The translations under genes and the position numbers were made by a program. Positions 46,915 to 58,415 of a stretch of DNA of 64,000 nt are shown here, in pieces (position 1 is the first letter of the stretch; each line of letters starts with the position of its first letter). Source of the stretch: Ophthalmolycus amberensis (taxonomy: Eukaryota > Chordata > Actinopteri > Perciformes > Zoarcidae); the NCBI GenBank assembly GCA_024529925.1, contig JAFEUB010000770.1, positions 885,001 through 949,000 on the forward strand. Direction: 5' to 3'. The notes under the pieces are model-generated. The model was not told the DNA's origin, did not search any database, and worked only from the letters and a program-made list of their open reading frames with translations.

Positions 46915-49342
46915 GTAAGTTACAGAGCATTTAATCCTTTCAGTTGGTTGATGGTTTGTTGGTTGAATTTATTAGAGTATTAAGACTAAAATATATATAT
47001 ATGTTTAAAACTTTTTTCCCAAACGTTAAAATACTCTGAATCAATTTTCTTCTGTCCAGGTAACGTGCTCGTGATTACAGCCATCGTGCGGTTCCAGCGG
47101 CTCCAGACAGTCACCAACTTCTTCATCGCCTCGCTGGCTGTTGCCGACCTGATCATGGGTTTGGTTGTGGTCCCCTTTGGCTCCAGCTACATCCTGCTGG
47201 GAACCTGGCAGTTTGGAAACTTCATGTGCGAATTCTGGACAGCAGCTGACGTGCTGTTTGTGACGGCCAGCATCGAAACCCTGTGTGTGATTGCTGTGGA
47301 CCGCTACCTCGCCATCACCTCACCGCTTCGCTACCCGACGCTACTCACCAGGTATGACCAAGACATTTTATTCTGGCTGTGTGTGTGTGTGTGTGTGTGT
47401 GGGGGGGGGGGGGTTGAAGTAGAAATGAAGAATGTTGCACCTCTCTCTCAAGCTGTGCTCATGCAGCTTTCATAACTATACCTAAAAATGAATGCGCTGT
47501 AATTATTTTGTACGTATCCCACAAAATCAATGCATATGTAATCCACGTAATCATGAACACGGAAGTATAAAGACTGCAGAAATCCAGACGAGAGTGAGTG
47601 GGAGGGGTCAAACAAACATAGGTCTTTCACCCAGGAGACCGCTGTTTGTGCCACGTGCGAAACGAGAAGTAAACGTTAATTTATTGGTCACGTAATTTCC
47701 GTAGTTAAGTAACGCCACTTCCGTATTTTTTTAAAAACCGGAACCACGATCTTTTAATAAACTTAACCAAGTAGTTGTGTTGCCTAAAACTAACTATGTT
47801 GTTTTCTGTGAAAAAGGAAGTTTATTTTGAAACGATTGGAAATGTACACGTTTTTCTGGGCACAAAAAAATGAGCACTTTTTCGTAGAATACCACACAAA
47901 CCTTTGTATGAGGAGGCGTTGACTCTCTACATGTTCAAGCTTTCCAGCATGTTGTACATCGAGTCACACGCCAACCAGTATTATCACAGCAGGTGTTTTC
48001 ATCTTCCGTCCAAAACCCGTTGTGACATCCTTTTTCGGGATGTGGCCAGAGGTGCAACATCCCGGAAAATCTGAACACAAAGTGCCACGCTAACTACAAT
48101 CAAATTTAGGATGTGGCCATAAGAGACGGTTTGTTAGTTAACAAACTGAGTCTATCATGTTGCTTTTCGAGCACCTTTATTACACCTTTGGACAGCCAAC
48201 ATTTTGTTCAATCAAATTATCTCACCTGTCTGTTTTCACTCACACGTTTGTAATATTGTACAATATGTGAACTCTCTTGTCTCCTTCCGCTGACCAGGGG
48301 TCGGGCCTTTGCAGTGGTCCTCGGGGTTTGGGCAGTGGCCTCCCTCATCTCCTTCCTGCCCATCCATCTGAAGTTGTGGGTGTCAAATGATACGAAAGCT
48401 CGCCAGTGCTTGAACGATGAGTACTGCTGTGATTTCAACACCAATGTGGCGTACGCGGTGTCCTCCTCAATCGTGTCCTTCTACATTCCGCTGGTGGTGA
48501 TGATTGTCCTGTATACCCGTGTCTTCCAGGAGGCTCAGAAACAGCTGGAGAAGATCAGAGGGAGGGAGAGGCACTTTTATAAGTTGCATTATACTGCACA
48601 GCTGACTTATCCCGATGATAGTCCAGCAATGAATAGACTGGCAGGAACTGAGGAGGGAGAAGTAGCAGGAGAGGACAGACTGAACATGCAGAAAACAGGA
48701 GGGATAGATGATGCTGCGGTGGAAAAGTCTGGCGAGAGCAGAGCAAGGCCAGAAAAAGGGGAAGGAAGACACTCTGCCGCAAAGCGTCTTAAGTTCTGTC
48801 TGAAGGAGCACAAGGCTGTGAAAACTCTGGGGATCATCATGGGAACCTTCACGTTGTGTTGGCTACCCTTCTTCATCCTAAACATCCTCGTGACCTTCCT
48901 CAACTTGGGGGACATCAAGCTGCTCTTCAGACTCCTCAACTGGCTAGGATACTCCAACTCGGCCTTCAACCCACTCATCTACTGCCGCAGCCCCGACTTC
49001 AGGCACGCTTTCCAGGAGGTACTCTGTTTGAGGAGCAAATGGGGGCGCGGGGGAGGGAGGAGGGGATGGGGATGGTGCAGGGACAGAGGTTGTTACCCCA
49101 AGCCTCCAGGTAGGACCTATGGGAACTCAGACCTGAATGGTGTCAGGGGGCTGGACGTTCAGCAGAGGTCAGGGTGGAAGGGCAGTTTGGAGAGCTCTAT
49201 CCAGGACAGCTCACTGACTCTGGCTCCTCCGGCTTCTTGCCGTGAGCAGGTTTTAGAAGTAGCTCCTGGTTCCCTGACGAACTGGCCGGCTAACAGTTCT
49301 GCTAATGGGAGCTGTGAGGATAACCTGGCTTCTATTGCATGA
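46755..49342 (+). CDS. adrb2: adrb2, beta-2 adrenergic receptor (three coding exons, 498 aa)
   Basis: A plasma-membrane class A GPCR that binds adrenaline and noradrenaline and signals through Gs to adenylyl cyclase. The exons 46755-46914, 47060-47351 and 48298-49342 join in phase (1,497 bases). N-glycosylation sites are at N12 and N16. Hallmarks include D83 in TM2, the amine-binding D117, DRY at 134-136, TM5 serines S207, S208 and S211, CWLP at 338-341, N346 and N365, and NPLIY at 375-379, followed by a likely palmitoylated cysteine (C394). FCLKEHKAVKTLGIIMGTF and CRSPDFRHAFQEVLCLR match beta-2 better than beta-1 or beta-3. The protein is longer than human ADRB2 (413) because of an enlarged third intracellular loop and tail. 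Teleosts often have two copies (a/b), which I cannot distinguish. Confidence 0.94.
47060..47351 (+). CDS. adrb2: adrb2 coding exon 2 (TM1 to intracellular loop 2)
   Basis: The acceptor is TTCTGTCCAG and the donor GTATGA. Begins with GNVLVITAIVRFQRLQTVTN and ends in YPTLLTR, covering TM1 to TM3, the DRY motif and loop 2. Confidence 0.95.
47352..48297 (+). other. adrb2 intron 2 with dispersed repeat
   Basis: A 946-bp intron. It starts with a GT tract followed by G13 (47378-47413). From about 47560 it carries CACCCAGGAGACCGCTGTTT, AAGTAACGCCACTTCCGTAT and AACCGGAACCACGATCTTTT-type phrases that are common in percomorph repeats. Confidence 0.6.
47378..47413 (+). repeat. (GT)n followed by G13
   Basis: A GT run passes directly into 13 G residues 26 bp inside adrb2 intron 2. 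Confidence 0.93.
48298..49342 (+). CDS. adrb2: adrb2 coding exon 3 (TM4 to C-terminus)
   Basis: The acceptor is CGCTGACCAG. Encodes TM4-TM7 and the tail. Loop 3 (about 230-320) is long and strongly charged, and the tail has a Gly/Arg/Trp-rich stretch (400-416) followed by a Ser-rich region suited to receptor-kinase phosphorylation. Ends in TGA at 49340. Confidence 0.95.
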
Positions 49343-51005
49343 CCGATTAAGACATTCGACTTTACACTGTGTGTGCTTAGTCGTGCCGTGCGCATCAATT
49401 TGATGGTGCTCGAAAAACTTCAAATTTCACATCGCTGTCCTTCTTTGCTGCTGTAGCATTCCTAATAACAGCTGCACAAGTAAACTATGTTCAGCAGTAT
49501 CAGTAAGCATTTGGAAAGGTTTGACTTAAACCCTTAAAGTGAATTTCCAAGACATCTTAACACAACTTATTGAGGTACAAAAAGGCTGTACACAATGCAA
49601 AAGTATACAAAAAGTACAGCCTCAAAAATAATGACAACTGCATTAGCGAAGTAAAACTAAACATTACGAGCTTCACCACATTGGTACAATGTGGCTATTA
49701 TTGGAAGATGTCTCTATTATTTCGTTCACCCGCAGTTTATATGTTTGAATTGACAGCCATTTAATTGCCTACCACTGAATTACAGGACAAATATAGAAGT
49801 CAAATATTTAAGGACAATTCTGCTGTTACATGTGAACGACTGCTCCATAATGGAATTCCCAAATAATCCTTTATTAAAAGCTGCCAAAGATGAAATTCTT
49901 TGCCGTTGATTAGAAGTGTAGAAAAATGAGCCACTGGCAGGAAGGTTGCTGGTTCAAATTCCTCTTGCACACTGTCAGGCTCCTTACAATGAAAGCCTTC
50001 ATTTCGCAAAGATTTTGCAGCACCAGCTGCTTACCGCCAATGGTAAAAGATTCAGACTGTATTGAACAACATCTACGGTGGGCGCCATAGTTGTTGCAGC
50101 AGTGTATTGCTCAAGAACAACTGATCATTTTCTACACAAACTCACCACATTTGCAGTGCTAATAGCCTTAAGGGTTTGGCACAACCAGCCAAATCCCATG
50201 AAGCATATAGAAAATACATTTAGTTTGCCCTGTAGCTAAAAAGTCTTATTTGAAATAAAAGGTTTCATTTGAGGCTCACTTATCATAACCTCCTCAGATT
50301 TTTGTTTTTCATTCCTGCCTGACAAACATCACAGCTGGTCCAAGATAATTTACTGGTGTATTTTTGTGTATCAGACAAACGACCATAACGTCCTCTCTTG
50401 GTGTTCACTTTCTTTCATCGCATATTAGCTGGAAATATTTTTCCTTCCTCTTTATCTCTCCAAATATACCCACTCGTTGCGTTGATCCTATCAGATTTTA
50501 GATCTGAACTTTGTTATCTGTCAGAGATTACGTTCATGCAGCGGGATGTGTTTTTATAACGTAGTCAATAAGTGTTTGGATTAGGTTTCTGTATCTTTAT
50601 TTTCCAAATTCAAAGTGATGATGACAAAGTAGCCCGCATACAGTTTATCTATAAAGACCCAGAATCATATTACATTATACCCATTGTGAAAATAATCTCC
50701 CCAATCCTGCTTTTATATGTATATATAATTATTCAATGTGTGTGTGTGTGTGTTGTGTGTGTTGTGTGTAAAATTACACCTAAACAAGTTATTGAGGGTC
50801 AATAACTGTCATGTGTGTGAAGTGAATATGATCTCCACATGTGTGTGTCTGTCTGTATGTTTTGTGTACTTTACTATTGAATATTTTTATTGAACCGTAA
50901 TGTGTGTGAGACTAACTAACTGTTGGAAAATATTTATTTTTAAATATCAACTTCAATAACGTATCTAGTTCTCAGAAAAAGAATAAAAGTGTTGTTTTAA
51001 TGTTG
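49343..51005 (+). other. adrb2 3' UTR (extent uncertain)
   Basis: AATAAA signals lie at 50254-50259 and 50982-50987; the second is followed by a GT/T-rich stretch (GTGTTGTTTTAATGTTGTAT) typical of a downstream element. The UTR could therefore be about 0.9 or 1.65 kb. No other gene is seen. Confidence 0.45.
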
Positions 51006-51854
51006 TATTGTGTGTTAATTAATACATGTGGAGTTTAAGCAGCACTGAAGCACGAGTCTACACTCAAAAAAAAGATTTGACGTTTACTGTATATTTGTCT
51101 TGAATTACTGAGACAAACTGTAAGTTGTCAGGTGTTTAGCTTTTAACCAGAGGGGTGGATTCTATTTTCTACCTCCGTCAGACTGTCTTCTCATCTCTGC
51201 AAATATTCATTCGTAAGCTGTTCGATATTTTTGTGAGTAAAATAATGAAGTTTTGACTTTGTATTGTTCGAATCTGTTGCTCAGGTATGTGGGTGAGCTC
51301 AAGAGGCAAGCCTCCAGAAACAGAGAGATAAATAAGGTTAACATGAGCTTGATATGTGTCACAGCTTGCTGTCATTCAAACAGCCCCGGGGAATCGAGGT
51401 TATTTGGGCCAAACGACCAGCTGACTTTGTGATTTGATGTCAATGAAATTCTTATTTTCTTCAGTTACAAATTATTTGGAAACACAGTTTTTTAGACTGG
51501 ATGCTCATCTAGTCCTTCCTTTAAACAGTGCCACTACTGCATTGCACAGAAAAACAGTGTGACCACAAGCATGCTGTTGACAAAGCAGAGCGTTCATCCA
51601 AAAATAGAATCTCATTTTATCCAATTTCCATCAGGAATATGATAAATTACAATAACTCTGGTAGTTTTGGGTGAAATAAATCATCAAAAGGCTCTTTGTC
51701 AACAAGAAAAATGAGACCAGGAAATGGGATACTCGTCGTGCTGCAACTTCAACCTTTTTAACTTAAGCCATGGGACAGAAGCCTTTTGTGCTTATTCAGT
51801 CATCCAAGTTATTCATGAAAGACTCAACCTGTCTGTTTGCATTCAAGTCAAAGT

Positions 51855-51886
<32 letters not shown>

Positions 51887-54845
51887 TTGAGGCATGACGT
51901 ACAGTGACAGGTGCAGGCGGTCACAGCAGCTGCAGTATCAGCTGCTGCAGAGGAAATACAATCAGCTATACCGCCTTAATTCACACACACACACAACCTT
52001 ACAGTTTGATGGGAAAGCTCTCTGTGTCGCCTATACGTGTGTCTGTGTCTGTGACCTGTTTCCATGGAACAAGTTCCTAATTAAATATGTAAAGGTTGAT
52101 GTACCTAATATGCATGTTTTTTTTGTCGTGTGTCCTTAGCTGTGTCTATCAGTGTCCTGTCTTTCTTGTGTTTGTTTTTAGTATTAAAACATGCAAAGGC
52201 GTTGTCTTCTGAGCATTTGCAAGTGTTGTGGATTGTGTCTTTTTTAACCTAGCACCAAATACTTTTACTGACGTATGCGGAATAAACGGCAACATGGCTG
52301 CATCAGGATGAGTCAACTACTGGAGGTCCATGAGAGCAACATTTTCATCTGGTGCTACGTTACCCTTTTAATTTGTGCTGCAAGTTTCGGCTCAAGTCGC
52401 ATGGCTCTGACCTTGGCTTTGCAGAGGATCTTGTGAAAAAAGATGGTTTGATTACATGAAAGAGTTCATTCTTAGCATTTCATTTAAGCAACCATTTTTG
52501 ATGAAAATGTATTCATATTATTAATTTAATATAAACTGAACCTCAGTGATAATGTTCTAACGTTTGGTTAACCCTATCAGGCAGATTTGAACACATGGAT
52601 ATAAATAGCAAGTAGCATCTTTTCTCTTTCTGAGTATCTGTTTACAACACTACCCCCTTAAGCTTTAACCTAATTTAAGTTCACTGTGTTGTCACATTTT
52701 GTGCATTCAATTAAGATGAAGAAACAACAGGCATGCTTTAAATGTTTTACACCCTGCCACCTTCCTTTGTCACAAATAAGTGTCTGCCCTCACTTCCCTT
52801 GCAAACATTTGTCTGGGCGTGTCTGTGTTTTATCCTGTTACGAGGTGTTAACTGCCATTGTAAAGCTGGCAATTGGAAATTATATATATCCTGAGTGAAC
52901 AGTCACCCACAAAGACACGAGCATTTACATGCATGATTACAGACATGTGTACTCGCGCACACACCCCTGTTGACAGGCAGATGCAGTTTAATCCTAGTAG
53001 ATCAAAACAGAGACCCTCTGGGCTGTGCCTCAGGCCTTTGTACACAGTACGCAGGGCTGGAGGTGTGCCCTCTAGATAAACACACAAACACACACACACT
53101 CCCTCGCGGTCTCTTTCTAATACCTGCACAGACATGTAGTAACACTGTACATCCTCAAACGCATGCATATGCAAATGTGTAAGCATGCACAGAGGCTCTC
53201 TCATGCCATATGTGCAAACACACATAACCAGTGTCACACACATGCACACACTGGCTATGCAGAATATGCAGAATATATGTGCACAGACACACAATGTCCT
53301 GAATGTGTGTAAGAGAGATGTGCCAAGTGTATCTTATGATCACAGAGAGTTTATAGATAGTGAGCGTGTGTTGCTGCCTGAACTGTGTTGCCGACCCAAC
53401 ATGTCCTGCCAGAAAGCAAAAGAGACGGTAAGAATCAACAGATATTCTGTCTGTGCGCTTGTCCGTCTGTCGGTGTCACACACACTTTTTCTCCAAAAAT
53501 GATGTGAAATCCAAAAGCTGTGCTGTATGTCTGAAGGTGCAGTTTAAGTTGGGTGGGGGGGGGTTGTAGTCAGCGATCCTTTCTCTAAGATGGCAGCAAC
53601 CTGCACAGTGTCTCTAGTTGCAACACGTTCATGTCTATATTTATTTTATTCTTCACTTGGAGGGTCAGTTTTGCACTTTTTCGTCACAAATAGGAGTTGC
53701 AGATAGACAGAAACAGACTATAAAACACAGCACGGGAGTTGCATTGACACTATATGAAGCAAGGTTCTAAGGCAGCTTTCCTCCAACTGTATTTTTTTTC
53801 CATTTTAAAGAACATAGGGTGACTGCATGTCCTTCCAGGTGTGATCCCAGATGACTGCTCTTGTACACTGGACTACTGTTTGTCTCAGAGACATTACGCT
53901 GTGATTGTCTGTCCTTGGGTGCTCAGGTGGGGGCATCTGGGAGTGAAAAGTGAGACACTGACAGATACAGACAAACCGACACAAAGCATCTAAAAAATAT
54001 GGACGAACAAATTTAAAATCCATGTTTAAGGTAATATCATAATAACGGTAATGATATGGTATTCAACAACATTTAATTTAAGTATTACACATCATTTCTG
54101 ACCTGAGAATGAATAAAGGAAGTAATAATGAACTGGAGATCATATTTTGATAGGATCATGCCAATCTTTGAACTCAACCTTTATTTTAATCTCAACTACA
54201 CATGTGTAAAGTTCGGTGACTGTATCTGACACGGTTGCGATGCTATAAAGGGCACAGAATCTGTTCACAGACATATAAACACACGGCAAAATACTAAAAC
54301 CACCTGTGAAGTTCCTGCTACAGTAGGTGTTGCCATGATGACACACACACAACCTTGTACTTCCATCTTTGTGAGGACACTCATGGTCATAATGCATTTG
54401 CCATTATCCTCACCTTAACCATCACAACTAAATACCTGACGCCAACCCTTACCCGAACCCTAATTCTCTTCAAACAGGCCAACACTTACTGCAGTGTTTT
54501 ATGAACGGATAACCAACAAAACTGATCTTCTGACATTTGTCACAAAAAAAGACTCCTGCTGCAGCCGCTCCTGAGTGGCGGGATGAATAGCAGAGACGTA
54601 GTTTGTTAGTGGAAAGAAGGAAAGTGGCCAAGCTCAGCCTATCCTGCCTGAACATTCAGTTTTTGGGAAACACATGTTTGTTTTGCTCTTTTCAGCAGTT
54701 TACTGCCGCCATGACATCAGGTGTATTAAAAAAACTCTTTCAGAGCTTTGGCACTCTGAGACTCAAGGACAAATTGGTTATTGAGCATGAAGCAGCCTAA
54801 ACATGATAATCGCTCCCTTGTTATACTGTAGCTGCTGATGTCAGG
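51006..54845. other. intergenic, no gene recognised
   Basis: Several CA/GT runs (51860-51887 and around 53085-53290) and short ORFs through them. I looked for htr4-like seven-helix exons on both strands and found none. Confidence 0.55.
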
Positions 54846-54853
54846 CTCTAAGA

Positions 54854-55528
54854 CAGGGGTCTCAAACTCATTTACACTCCGGGCCACATTAGCATCATGG
54901 TCGCCCACAAAGGGCCGGTTGTAAATGTAACTACTCATAACATATTGTTAAATAACTGTCTCTGCATTTGATTATTGTTTATTCAAGTGTAAAAATTTTG
55001 TACATGCAGTTATATAAATGTAAACATATATTTAAGCACATTTCTGTTATTATAACTTAAATCCTTTTAATTTAGGGTTAATAAACCCACATTACTTTAT
55101 CAAACTATTAAAGAAAATAGCAAAGACAAATATCAAACAAGTTATTACAATAACTTTGTTCAAAGCTTAAAATCCTTTCAAGGGTGCGTTTGCACAATCC
55201 CACATGAAGTACTTCATGTGTTTTAAAAACACGTTTAAAGTAGTCTTCAATGTACTCACAATACATTTCCATGTCAAATGTACAGTAACCAGCCAAAGAG
55301 CTGCTTCTGTGACTGTGTGTTTAAGTATCTCATCATTTTGACTTTCAATCTCAGAATTTTGACTTTCTATCATGGTTATGACTTTCTATCTCATAATTTC
55401 GACTATGGGGATATTTTCATTATCAAGTCTAACATAAAAAATAATAATAATAATAATTATTATTATTTATTTTTTTTGCTGGCGGATTCGCGGGCCACAT
55501 AAAATGACGTGGGAGTTTCAGACCCCTG
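54854..55528. mobile_element. hAT MITE with 8-bp TSD
   Basis: The 675-bp element begins CAGGGGTCTCAAACTC and ends GAGTTTCAGACCCCTG (one mismatch between the inverted ends). The 8-bp duplications CTCTAAGA are perfect (54846-54853 and 55529-55536). The subterminal parts contain CCGGGCCACATT and GCGGGCCACATA in inverse roles, typical of hAT/Charlie-like elements. No transposase. Confidence 0.94.
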
Positions 55529-55718
55529 CTCTAAGAGAAACATCCTGACTGTAGGTGGAGTCCTAAGTGGGGGAAATTACCAACTGCTGTCAAACAGTGC
55601 AGAAAGGAAAAATATAGCTTTCACTAACTCAAAGCACTTTTGTATCCCTGTTGTGACTGAAAGGTCACAACGTTTTCAAAACTAGCAACAGATTTTAACT
55701 CAGTTATGGGAACACAAC

Positions 55719-58045
55719 ATAATAATAATGATTTATTTTTACAGCCTTTTAAAAGGTACTCAAAGGCACTTTACATGGTAAAAACAAAAACAATAAAAGC
55801 AATTATAATGTAAACAAAAGAGAGGACATAACAGTAAGAAACAAAACAAAAACATACATAAATAGCATCACAGGTTAAAAGCAGATTTAAATAGTTTTGA
55901 AAGTGACGAGTGATAGAGAATGTCTGAGGTGCTGGGGGAGGGGGTTTCAGAGGGAGGGGGCAGCGTTGGAGAAGGCCCTGTCCCCCCCAGGTCCGATGCT
56001 TGGACAGAGTAGGCGGGGTAAGGAGGTTGGCATCTGCGGATCTGAGGTTGGGAGCGTGTCGATGCAGGAGGTCAGAAAGGTATGAAGGGGCGAGGTTGTG
56101 AAGGGCTTTGTATGTAATGAGGTGGATCTTGAACTGGATTCTTTGCTGTATGGGGAGCCAGTGGAGGATTTGAAGGACTGGGGTGATGTGATCTCTGGTG
56201 CGGGAGTGGAAGAGCAGACGGGCAGCTGAGTTCTGGATGTATTGTAGTTTGGTGTTGATTTTGGTGGATGAGCCGTACAGGATGCTGTTGCAGTAGTCCC
56301 GTCGAGAGGCGATGAAGGCGTGGATGAGTTTCTCAGCGGCTGTGGAGGAGAGCTTGCATCCAGGTCTTTATGTCTTTGAGGCAGTTGGTGATGGCGGAGT
56401 GGGTGGTGGGGGTGATGGATTTGGTGGAGATGTAGAGCTGGGTGTCGTCAGCATAGCAGTGGAAATGGAAACCATGGTTGCGTATGATGTCGCCAAGGGG
56501 GAGCAGGTAGAGGATGAAGAGGAGGGGGCCGAGTACCGAACCTTGGGGGACACCTTGATAGACGGGCTGAGTCAGACTTGAATTTATTGATACTAATGGT
56601 GTGGAGGGATGTGGAGGGAGGACTCGTGATGGGAGAGGAGGGAGAGGAGGGAGTGGTTGATGGTGTCGAAGGCTGCACTGAGGTCGAGCAGTATCAGGAT
56701 GTTGAGGGAGTGTTCATCAGAGAGGAGGAGGTCATTGGTGACTTTCATTGGGGCGGTTTCTGTGCTGTGATGAGATCTGAATCTGGATTGAAATGGTTTA
56801 CACAGTTGGTTGAAGTCCAGATGGGTTTTGAGTTAGTGCGCAACAGTGCGTTCCAGTATTTTAGGCAGAAAAGGGAGATTAGAGATGGGTCTGTGTAGTT
56901 GTTGGGGATGTCAGGGTCAAGGCCAGGCCTTTTCAGGATGTGTGTGACTGAGGCGAGTTTGAGGGCAGGAGAGACAGATTCAGTAGATAGGGAGGAGTTG
57001 ATGACAGAGAGCGGGAGACAAGCCATGACTGAAGTGGGAGGGATGGGGTCAAGGTCGCAGGTCGGAGTCTTCCTGCCTGACAGTTGTGGTGGAAATTAAA
57101 GTATTTCCATGTGAGAAATCAAAATCACCTTTAAGCTTTCTGTCTTTTAAGTATTTATTACATGATAAAGATATAGAAAAGTTATGAAAAGCATACCAAC
57201 AAATAAACAAAATCAAACAGATCTAACGAGCCCAAACAGCTCAAATGTGCACTAACAGATTAAACTGAATAAAACAACAGAGTAAATCAAAGTCATAGGT
57301 TGCTAATCAGCTGACAGCATTGAGAGCGTCTCCTTCACCCTCAGGGAGACTCTCACTTCTCCACAAAGAAGTGAGCCTTAAGAACACGACTGAGTGCCGC
57401 CTTTCCCCCATCAGCAGGAATCTGCATGTCAATCAAACTTCAGTCAGTCAGTCAGTCTCCTGTTGTCTGAGGGATGTTTACACAAAATCAAGTAATCATC
57501 TGTCTCCTATAAGGCTCCCCACATTTGAGAAGCTGCCCCCACTTTGGTTCCCAGAAGACACAGGAAACCCCTGCTCTGTTGCCCATAGGTCAAAGTTCAC
57601 ACTCGACCAAAACCACATGTGGACAGATTCAAGTCAAAATAAAAGTGCCGTAACATTAGAACTATTAACAATTTCCCCCCGACAACAGTGATTTATTGAG
57701 ATCTGAGGGGGAGATGAGGGAGAATCTGGAGAGTGACTGGTCGGTTAGTGGGGGATTTACAGATACAGGGTTGGGGGGACGGAGCTGGAACTGGCCAGTT
57801 GGTTGTAGATCTCAATTTTGTCTTTGTAGAATGACAGGAATGAGTTACATTTCTCAGCTGTGGAGGAGTGGGAGAGATTGCCCATAGGTTTCAGAAGTTT
57901 ATTTATTGTGGAGAAGAGGACCTTGGGGTAGGCGGAACCGGAGTGATGATGCCAGAGTAGTAGGTGGAGCGAGCGGTATTGAGAGCCAGTTTGTTTTACT
58001 GTATGTATGTCCTGCCAGTGTGTGTACTGTGAGGCATGGTTTCCA
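55719..58045 (-). mobile_element. L2-clade LINE, decayed, interrupted by a solo LTR
   Basis: On the minus strand the pieces run in L2 order: SAYPKVLFSTINKLLKP (58045-57700), ISPSDLN, then after the LTR ALKLASVTHILKRPGLDPD (near 57.0 kb), the catalytic CYADDTQLYIST (near 56.45 kb), RDYCNSILYGSSTK, DHITPVLQILHWLPIQQRI and HNLAPSYLSDLLHRHAP, ending near 55.88 kb. A 3' UTR follows with GTAAAGTGCCTTTGAGTACC and an ATTATTATT tail (to about 55719). Many frameshifts and missing RT segments make it a pseudogene. The 5' end is truncated. Confidence 0.88.
57085..57684 (+). mobile_element. solo LTR, 600 bp, with 5-bp TSD, inside L2
   Basis: The insert begins TGTGGTGGAAATTAAAG and ends TTTCCCCCCGACA, so it has TG/CA ends with partly inverted termini. 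It is flanked by ACAGT at 57080-57084 and 57685-57689. An AATAAA near 57639 suits plus orientation with a short U5. No internal retroviral coding region is present, so it is a recombined solo LTR. The superfamily (Gypsy, BEL or ERV-like) is not determined. Confidence 0.82.
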
Positions 58046-58310
58046 ACCACTCAACACTACACTACATCAGTTCTGATATTGTAGCTTTGGTCTATAAATA
58101 AGGCCTCTCTTATCTTGCTCACTTGTCAGTAATACACTGACCAGATGACTGACTGTAAATTAGACCCTTGATCTGGTTTTGGATCACAGCCCCGATCATT
58201 CAAGCAGAGTTTTTTGTGGGGGTGGAGTAGCGATGAGTACTTTTATTTTACACGTAAAGCTCTTAAATTATTTTTAGAGGTACTAGTAGGTTTTATTTTG
58301 CTGTACCATT

Positions 58311-58415
58311 GGAAAGGGCCAGATTAGCTGTTTCCCCCTGCTTCCAGACTCTATGCTATGCTAAGAAATGTCTCCCGGGCCTGGCTGTAGCTTCTCATCT
58401 TTCAATGCTAGGATA
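58311..58415. repeat. dispersed fish repeat (relative of 15959-16105)
   Basis: Contains GTTTCCCCCTGCTTCCAGAC, TATGCTATGCTAAG and GGCTGTAGCTTCTCATCTTT, in the same order as the copy in the ablim3 intron. Confidence 0.5.

Noticed and set aside
56312..56898. Gly/Val-rich plus-strand ORFs
   Set aside because: Antisense to the decayed L2 reverse transcriptase.
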